From: DASUAS01 sp963720765
GTDB taxonomy: Bacteria; Actinomycetota; Acidimicrobiia; IMCC26256; DASPTH01
Direction of reading: 5' to 3'
Assembly: GCA_963720765.1 (NCBI GenBank)
Contig: CAVRGS010000010.1
Location: 1-64,000, forward strand
DNA: 64,000 nt
Shown here: positions 58,296 through 64,000 of the stretch, one piece after another
Numbering within the stretch: the stretch's first letter is position 1
How the letters are laid out: each line of letters starts with the position of its first letter
Position numbers and translations under genes: made by a program
Notes under the pieces: generated by a model
The model's database searches: none
What the model saw: the letters and a program-made list of their open reading frames with translations, nothing else
What the model was told of the DNA's origin: nothing

Positions 58296-59853
58296 ACACG
58301 GACGATCCGGCCCGATCGATCCCTGCGCTGGCGCAGTGGGCGGCGGACCGGTACGGCGACGCCGAGGCCGTCGTCGATGGCGACACGCGCCTCACGTTCC
58401 GCCAGCTCGCGGTGCTGGCGCACCAGGCGACCCGCGGCGCGATGGCGCTCGGCATCCGGCCCGGTGACCGCGTCGCGATCTGGGCTCCGAACTCGTGGGA
58501 GTGGATCGTCGCCGCGCTCGGCGCGCTCGGCGCGGGCGGGTGGCTCGTCCCGGTGAACACCCGGTTCAAGGGCGAGGAGGCGGCCTACGTGCTCGACCGG
58601 GCCGACGCCGCTGCGCTCTTCACCGTGCGCGGGTTCCTCGACGCCGACTACGTGGCCATGCTGCGCGACACTGCCCCGCACCTGCGGTGCCTGGACCACG
58701 TCGTGCTTCCTTTCGGGCGCCGAGGCGGGCGAGCGCACCTTCGACGAGTACCTCGCCGGTGGCGACTCCGTCGACCCGGCCGACGCCGACGCGCGCATCG
58801 CGGCCCTCGGACCGGACGACGTCGCCGACGTGATCTTCACGTCGGGCACCACCGGACGACCGAAGGGCGTGATGCTGGAGCACGGCGCGTCCCTGCTCGC
58901 CTTCGACCGGTGGGCCCACCGCTTCGGGTTGCGTCACGGTGACCGGTACCTGATCGTCAACCCCTTCTTCCACTGCTTCGGCTACAAGGCGGGGTGGATG
59001 GCGTGCCTCCAGCAGGGCGCGACGGCGTTGCCGATGGCCGCCCTCGACGTCGACCGCCTGCTCACGTTGGTGACGCACCGAGAGGGTGTCCGCGCTCCCC
59101 GGCCCGCCCACGTTGTTCTCGTCACTCCTCGATGCGCGCGAGGGCGACGCCGACCTGTCGTCGCTCCGGATCGGCTTCGTCGGCGCGTCGACGGTGGCGC
59201 CCGAGCTGCTGCGGCGCATCCGCGCCGAGCTCCCCTTCGAGTCGCTCACCACCGGCTACGGGCTCACCGAGTGCACCGCCATGGTGTCGATCACGCGGCC
59301 CGACGGCGAGCCGGAACACGTAGCGCACTGGAACGGCGGCTACCCGCTCGATGGCATCGAGGTCGCCATCGCCGACGACGACGAGATCCTCGTGCGCGGG
59401 TTCAACGTGATGCGGGGTTACTACGACGATCCCGAAGCGACGGCTCGGGCGATCGACCAGGACGGCTGGTTGCACACCGGCGACATCGGCATGCTCGCCG
59501 ACGACGGTGCGCTGCGGATCTCCGATCGCAAGAAGGACATCTACATCAGCGGCGGCTTCAACGTGTCCCCCGCCGAGGTCGAGAACCTGTTGCTCGGTTT
59601 CGACGTCATCTCCCAGGTCGCGGTGGTCGGCATCCCGGACTCCCGGCTCGGAGAGGTGGGCGTGGCGTTCGTCGTGCTCCGCCCCGGAGCGAACACCAGC
59701 CCCGACGAAGTGATCGCGTGGGCCCGCGAGCACATCGCCAACTACAAGGTGCCCCGCCGCGTCGAGCTGGTGAGCGAGCTGCCGCTCAACGCGAGCGGGA
59801 AGGTGCTGAAGGGCGAGCTCCGCGCCCGACTGTCGGAGGAGCGCGCGACGTGA
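58292..59853 (+). CDS. Acyl-CoA ligase, FadD3-like, two frameshifts
   Basis: About 521 residues. VAIWAPNSWEWIVAALGALG, GGWLVPVNTRFKGEEAAYVL; shift near 58710 (CCTTTCGG for CCTTCGG restores LPSGAEAGERTFDEYL); FTSGTTGRPKGVMLEHG, YLIVNPFFHCFGYKAGWMAC; shift near 59085; SALPGPPTLFSSLLDA, TTGYGLTECTAMVSITRP, HTGDIGML, DRKKDIYISGGFNVSPAEVE, SGKVLKGELR. The VNPFFHxFGYKAGW block and overall layout match FadD3, the enzyme that attaches CoA to the C/D-ring fragment (HIP) in steroid degradation. Subfamily assignment is from pattern recall, not a search. Confidence 0.84.
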
Positions 59854-60822
59854 TCCGGCGAGAGCTCCACATCGACGTGACCGGGGCGGTGCACCACGAC
59901 GAGCCGCTCCAGGTCGAGCGTGACAGTCGTCGCGCCGGCCGTGCCGTTGCCGCCCCACCCGTTCGTCGTGATCGCGATCCCCGGCGGGACGTACCACCGC
60001 CGGTACTGGGACCTGCACCCTCCCGGCCGTACGGGCTTCAGCCAGGCAGAGTTCCTGGCCGAGCGAGGGGTCGTGTTCGTCGCGTGCGACTACCTCGGTG
60101 GCGGCGACAGCTCCCGACCCGACGACGGTGACTTCATCGGGCTCGAGGTGCAGGCCGATGCCGCCCACGGCGTGTTCGAGCACGTGCGGGACGCGCTGGC
60201 GCAGGGGGCGTTGGTCGACGCGCTGGCGCCCGTCGCCGACCCGACGATCATCGGCATCGGTCAGTCCCTCGGCGGCTTCATCACGATGATCCAGCAGGGG
60301 AAGTACAGCGATTACCCCGCGATCGGCATCTTCGGCGCCTCCCCGCTGCTGATCGCCAACACGCGGGAGCAACCCCAGTGGGAGCAGCTGTCGGCCGCCG
60401 AGCGTCGAGCGTGGATCACCGAGCAGAACACGCGGCAGTCCGGCGGTCAGGAGCTGGCGATGTACCACGGTGCTCCCAGGGAGCAGTACCGCGGCATCTT
60501 CCACGTGACCGATGTCCCCGACGACCTCCTCGCTTATGACGAGGCGGAATGTCACACGCTCATTCCCCGCAACGCCGGGATCGACGGCATGACGCCCGGG
60601 TTCGCCCGGCCGTTCGCCGATCGCATCCGGTCGCCGCTCTTCCTCGCGTTCGGCGAGTTCGACGTGTCGGCCGATCCCCACGCTGAGGCCACGGGATATC
60701 CCGGTGCGTCCGACATCACCATCGTGGTGACGCCCCGGATGGCCCACATGCACAACTTCGCCGAAACCCGCGCGCTGCTGTGGCAGCGCTTCTACGACTG
60801 GCTCCCCGTCACCCGGACGTGA
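59850..60822 (+). CDS. Alpha/beta-hydrolase, frameshifted near the N-terminus
   Basis: About 324 residues. From GTG 59850, VIRRELHIDVTGAVHHDEPL; shift near 59915; then VVAPAVPLPPHPFVVIAIPG, GGTYHRRYWDLHPPGRTGFS, RGVVFVACDYLGGGDSSRPD, the nucleophile elbow GIGQSLGGF, and a late histidine in RMAHMHNF with the acid probably in FGEFDVSAD. Cytosolic serine hydrolase; ester, lactone or thioester cleavage are all possible. It is the last gene of the rightward run, coupled to the FadD3-like gene (GTGA) and overlapping the convergent acyl-CoA dehydrogenase by 14 bases. Confidence 0.82.
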
Positions 60823-61999
60823 CCGGGCGCGGCTCCTTGGGGAGCCCGAGGACGGTCTCACCGAGGATGTTGCGCTGGATCTCGGAGCTCCCGGCGTACA
60901 CCGTGCCCGCCCGCGCGTTCAGGAGGAACACATTGGTCCACGATGCGGTCGAGTTCGCAGCACCCGGCGCGTCGGTGCGGACGTTGCGAACTGGTCCCGG
61001 TCCGGTCGGCACGAGGCCATCGGCGCCCATGATCTGCATGGCCAGCTCCGACACCCGCTGGTGGTACTCGCTCCAGTAGAGCTTGCTGATCGACGCGGCC
61101 GGGCCGAGTTCGCCGTCGCGCAGGTACTGGGTGAGGATGCGCTGTCCGAGGTAGCGCATCGTCTCCACCTTCATGAAGCACCAGGCGAGGCGGTCCCGCA
61201 CGATGGGATCGCGTTCGCGGCCGTACTCCCGCGCCAGCGCGACCAGGCGATCGAACTCGGCCCGGAAGAGGATCGGGTTGGTCGCCGCCTCCTCGCCCCG
61301 CTCGTGTGACAGCAGCGTCATCGCCACCGACCAACCGGCACCGACCTCGCCCACGACGTTCTCGACGGAGGTACGCGCGCCGCTGAAGTACACCTCGCAG
61401 AACTCGCGTTCGTGGTTGAGCATCTCGATGGGCCGCACGTCGATGCCGGCCTGGTCCATCGGGCACAAGAGGAACGAGATGCCGCGGTGCCCCCGTGCGT
61501 CGGGATCGGTGCGAGCGAGGAGGAAGATCCACGTCGCGTCGGCGGCGAGCGAGGTCCAGATCTTCTGACCGTCGATCACCCACTCGTCGCCGTCGCGCAC
61601 CGCCCGGGTCGAGAGCGCAGCGAGGTCCGAACCCGCGTCGGGTTCCGAGTACCCCTGACACCAGCGATCGGCGCCGGAGAGGATGCGCGGGAGAAAGTGT
61701 CGCCGCTGCGCTTCGGTGCCCCAGCGCAACAACGTGTTGCCGACCATCTTGATCCCGAAGTTGTCCTGCGGCGCGCCGGTCGGCACCCCGGCGCGGGCGA
61801 ACTCCTCGGCCAGTACGACCTGCTCGCGTTTGGTCAGCCCGCCCCCGCCGTACTCCTGCGGCCACGCGACGGCGAGGAGGCCGTGCTCGTGCAGCGTTTG
61901 GCGCCACGCCTCCATGTCCACGGGTGTCGCGTCGTTCGCCGTCGACGCGTGCTCCGCGAGGAACCCCTGCACGCGGTCGCGGAACCCGGCCTCGCTCAC
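60809..61999 (-). CDS. Acyl-CoA dehydrogenase (FadE type)
   Basis: 396 residues, intact. WPQEYGGGGLTKREQVVLAE, WCQGYSEPDAGSDLAALSTR, WVIDGQKIWTSLAADATWIF, and C-terminus TVYAGSSEIQRNILGETVLG. Ala occupies the classical YEGT glutamate position. GTG 61999 overlaps the stop of the amidohydrolase at 61996-63171 (GTGA). The gene order amidohydrolase then dehydrogenase repeats that of 3424-1039, but the two dehydrogenases belong to clearly different subgroups. Confidence 0.9.
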   Translation of the reverse strand: MSEAGFRDRVQGFLAEHASTANDATPVDMEAWRQTLHEHGLLAVAWPQEYGGGGLTKREQVVLAEEFARAGVPTGAPQDNFGIKMVGNTLLRWGTEAQRRHFLPRILSGADRWCQGYSEPDAGSDLAALSTRAVRDGDEWVIDGQKIWTSLAADATWIFLLARTDPDARGHRGISFLLCPMDQAGIDVRPIEMLNHEREFCEVYFSGARTSVENVVGEVGAGWSVAMTLLSHERGEEAATNPILFRAEFDRLVALAREYGRERDPIVRDRLAWCFMKVETMRYLGQRILTQYLRDGELGPAASISKLYWSEYHQRVSELAMQIMGADGLVPTGPGPVRNVRTDAPGAANSTASWTNVFLLNARAGTVYAGSSEIQRNILGETVLGLPKEPRPVTSG

Positions 62000-63171
62000 G
62001 TGGCGCCGAGCAGTGCTTCCGCGTTGCCCCGCATGATCTTCTGCTGGTCGTCAACGGACAACGACGTCAACAGGTTGGCGAAGTCGGCCGGCTCCGCGAG
62101 TCCTTCGGCGTGCGGGTAGTCGGAGCCCATCACGATCGAGTCGGCGTGCCCGAGGTCGCCGACGATCTTGGCCACGTCGTCTTCGGGATACGGCGCGATG
62201 CGGACGTGACGACGGAAGACCTCGCTCGGGCGCTCCCGCAACGGGCCACCGATCCACGGGCCGTTGCGCCCCATCCCGCGGCTCTTGTCGAGGTGGCTCA
62301 CGAAGTGCGGTACCCATGAGGCACCGAACTCCGACGCGAGGACCATGAGGCCCGGGAACCGCCCGAACACGTTGTCGAAGATGAGCGCGGAGAGCGAATC
62401 CTCGATCGCCCGCTCGCCGTAGGTGTTCTGCCACTGCCAGGCCGACATGTGCCACGGCGCCGGAACCGGATCGTGTCCCCACGCCGGCGCGACGTGCTCG
62501 TTGTACCAGTGCTCCATGATGTGGAACGCCACCACCACACCGGCTTCCTCGATCCGCGCCCACAGCGGGTCGAAGTACGGGTCACCAGGCGAGCGGCCGT
62601 GCGCGGGACCGGTCGGGAACAGTACGACGCGGGCGCCCCGGTCGAGCACGTGCTCGAGTTCGGCGACCGAACGATCGAGATCGCGGAACGACAGCAACGC
62701 GGTCGGCGAGATGCGCTCACCGTCGAAGTCCCACGTCTCGTCGAACCAACGGTTGAACGAGTGGATGTTCGCGTAGGCGATCGGCGTGTCGATGACGTAC
62801 TGCTCGACCGACAGCGCCATGGTGGACGGGTAGAGCACACACCGGTCGACACCTTGCTGGGCGAGCAGCTGCATCCGGGCCGGACGCTCCTGGAACGCCG
62901 GCTGCATCGGTATGGGCTCGTACGTCTCGTCGGGGTTGCCCGACGCCATCTGCTTGAGCATCTCCTTCAGAGAACCCGGGCGGTACGCACGGTCGAAGCC
63001 CAGGCCCTGCTCACTGTTGAACACTGCGACGCGCCGGTCAGCGAGGATGGTTTCGCTGCCGTCAGGCAATCGCACCGGGAAGATCGACCGCTCCAGGAGC
63101 TCCTTGGGCATGTACTTGGTGAACGCGTCGCGCATCTCGTAGCAGTGGGTGTCGCAATCGAAGATGCCCAT
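61996..63171 (-). CDS. Amidohydro_2 metal-dependent hydrolase, close paralogue of 2234-3424
   Basis: 391 residues, intact. MGIFDCDTHCYEMRDAFTKY (DxDxH), VAFHIMEHWYNEHVAPAWGH, VLASEFGASWVPHFVSHLDK, MGSDYPHAEGLAEPADFANL. Aligned by eye with the protein at 2234 it is similar along its whole length, including the unusual blocks AYRPGSLKEML, GRSPGDPYFDP and DKSRGMGRNGPW. ATG 63171 has AGGTG just upstream; ATG 63183 is an in-frame alternative. It heads a two-gene operon with the acyl-CoA dehydrogenase. The divergent gap to 63275 holds TAGAAC at 63250-63255. Confidence 0.88.
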   Translation of the reverse strand: MGIFDCDTHCYEMRDAFTKYMPKELLERSIFPVRLPDGSETILADRRVAVFNSEQGLGFDRAYRPGSLKEMLKQMASGNPDETYEPIPMQPAFQERPARMQLLAQQGVDRCVLYPSTMALSVEQYVIDTPIAYANIHSFNRWFDETWDFDGERISPTALLSFRDLDRSVAELEHVLDRGARVVLFPTGPAHGRSPGDPYFDPLWARIEEAGVVVAFHIMEHWYNEHVAPAWGHDPVPAPWHMSAWQWQNTYGERAIEDSLSALIFDNVFGRFPGLMVLASEFGASWVPHFVSHLDKSRGMGRNGPWIGGPLRERPSEVFRRHVRIAPYPEDDVAKIVGDLGHADSIVMGSDYPHAEGLAEPADFANLLTSLSVDDQQKIMRGNAEALLGAT

Positions 63172-63274
63172 CGCGCACCTCATTCGGTCCAGCGCCAGTC
63201 AGTTCCGGCGTCAGTTGGTCGGGCTCGCGCGTGCGAATCAGTCGAATGATAGAACGGCATGTCGTGGTCGCCAC

Positions 63275-64000
63275 ATGGACGCAGCGATGAGCGGTCTCCT
63301 CATCCGTGGGGGCACCGTGGTCGACGGCACCGGTGCGCCGGCGCGTCGCGAAGACGTGCGCATCGCCGACGGGGTGATCACCGAGATCGGTCCGGGACTC
63401 ACGGCCGGGGCCGACGAGCGCGAGCTCGACGCGGGTGGCGCGACGGTGGCGCCCGGCTTCATCGATTCGCACACCCACTTCGACCCCACGCTCTTCTGGG
63501 ATCCCAGTTGCGACCCCATGCCGCAACACGGCGTCACCACGGTGCTCATCGGGAATTGCTCGCTCTCGCTCGCGCCGCTGCATCCCGAGCAGCGCGCGGC
63601 GTTGAGCGCGGTGTTCGCATACGTCGAGGACATGCCGCCCTCGGTGTTCGCCGAATCGGTGCCGTGGTCCTGGACAACGTTTCCGGAGTACCTCGACGCG
63701 CTGCGGGCGCTGCCGTGCACGGTGAACGTGGCCGCGCTGGTGGGGCACACGCCTTTGCGCATGTTCGTCATGGGCGATGACGCCTGGGACCGCACTGCCA
63801 CGCCGGACGAGCGCGCCGGCATGGCCCGCCTGCTCGACGAAGCGCTCGTCGCCGGGGCCTGCGGCCTCTCGACCTCGTGGTTCGACGAGGACGCGCAGAA
63901 GCGCCCGACTCCGAGCGTCCTCGCCGACGACGACGAGCTCGGCGCGCTGCTCGACGTCCTCGTCACCCGCAACGCGTTCCTCGAGTTCATCCCCGACGTG
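63275..64000 (+). CDS. N-acyl-D-amino-acid deacylase-like amidohydrolase, N-terminal part (cut by window edge)
   Basis: 242 codons are open to the right edge. MSGLLIRGGTVVDGTGAPAR with an N-terminal beta-sandwich, then APGFIDSHTHFDPTLFWDPS with the HxH metal site, HGVTTVLIGNCSLSLAPLHP, and VAALVGHTPLRMFVMGD. This is the Amidohydro_3 / D-aminoacylase group, unlike the seven Amidohydro_2 proteins. Known members deacylate N-acyl-D-amino acids; many actinobacterial homologues have no proven substrate. Start ATG 63275, with ATG 63287 as an alternative; no strong ribosome site is seen. The C-terminus is missing. Confidence 0.82.
   Translation, partial: MDAAMSGLLIRGGTVVDGTGAPARREDVRIADGVITEIGPGLTAGADERELDAGGATVAPGFIDSHTHFDPTLFWDPSCDPMPQHGVTTVLIGNCSLSLAPLHPEQRAALSAVFAYVEDMPPSVFAESVPWSWTTFPEYLDALRALPCTVNVAALVGHTPLRMFVMGDDAWDRTATPDERAGMARLLDEALVAGACGLSTSWFDEDAQKRPTPSVLADDDELGALLDVLVTRNAFLEFIPDV

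Noticed and set aside
1..64000. tRNA, rRNA, CRISPR arrays, insertion sequences, phage genes, riboswitches
   Set aside because: No repeats, integrase/transposase motifs or RNA-like intergenic spaces were seen; gaps are too short (at most about 185 bases) and explained by promoters or hairpins. A tRNA or covariance-model scan was not possible here.

Overview
The window is very GC-rich, almost gap-free bacterial DNA. It has many GTG starts, four-base ATGA/GTGA overlaps between neighbouring genes, four F420-type (LLM class) oxidoreductases, and an actinobacterial style of acyl-CoA catabolism: many FadE-type dehydrogenases, CaiB/BaiF CoA transferases, crotonases, SDRs and TetR/GntR regulators. This suggests a free-living or uncultured actinobacterium. 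An Acidimicrobiia-like lineage would fit, but no rRNA or other phylogenetic marker is present to prove it. I saw no tRNA, rRNA, CRISPR, phage or insertion sequence, and no gene-free stretch longer than about 185 bases.

Layout. 1-10.1 kb: tail of a FadR-type regulator, then a leftward amidohydrolase / acyl-CoA dehydrogenase / crotonase operon, a rightward thioesterase-like + double CaiB pair, a PaaI thioesterase divergent from a TetR regulator, a single CaiB and an LLM oxidoreductase. 10.2-16 kb: a branched-chain-type ABC importer (binding protein, a LivH-LivM-LivG triple fusion, LivF) interleaved with a FadR-type regulator. 16-24 kb: NTF2-like protein and TetR, divergent KshA-like Rieske oxygenase, GMC oxidoreductase, LLM oxidoreductase, two amidohydrolases and a StrR/ParB-like regulator. 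24-35 kb: TetR, an orphan molybdenum hydroxylase large subunit, SDR, crotonase, a DUF35 + Ltp2-like aldolase pair, an acyl-CoA ligase and two amidohydrolases. 35-48 kb: a fused double acyl-CoA dehydrogenase, crotonase, two CaiB genes (one tandem-fused), a split dehydrogenase pair, a P450, another dehydrogenase, an LLM oxidoreductase and a MaoC-like hydratase. 48-61 kb: SDRs, crotonases, a DUF2889 gene, then an eight-gene rightward run (SDR, LLM, amidohydrolase, 17beta-HSD4-like SDR, hotdog thioesterase, FadD19-like and FadD3-like ligases, alpha/beta hydrolase). 61-64 kb: acyl-CoA dehydrogenase, an amidohydrolase closely paralogous to the one at 2.2 kb, and the start of a D-aminoacylase-like gene.

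How it works together (inference). Import by the Liv-type system, oxygenation by Rieske/P450/GMC/molybdenum enzymes, activation by three acyl-CoA ligases, CoA transfer or epimerisation by CaiB enzymes, alpha/beta-desaturation, hydration and dehydrogenation, retro-aldol cleavage by an Ltp2-DUF35 pair, and possible decarboxylation or hydrolysis by seven Amidohydro_2 enzymes. The combination resembles actinobacterial steroid side-chain and ring degradation, or breakdown of another branched or cyclic terpenoid. No canonical kstD, kshB, hsaABCD or cholesterol oxidase is visible here, so the substrate is not proven.

Quality warning. About 30 of the roughly 55 genes are interrupted by one or more single-base frame changes although the peptide continues perfectly in another frame. 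Several occur at short homopolymers (for example CCC read where CC is expected). These look like assembly indels rather than decay, so I give full-length gene extents and note each break.
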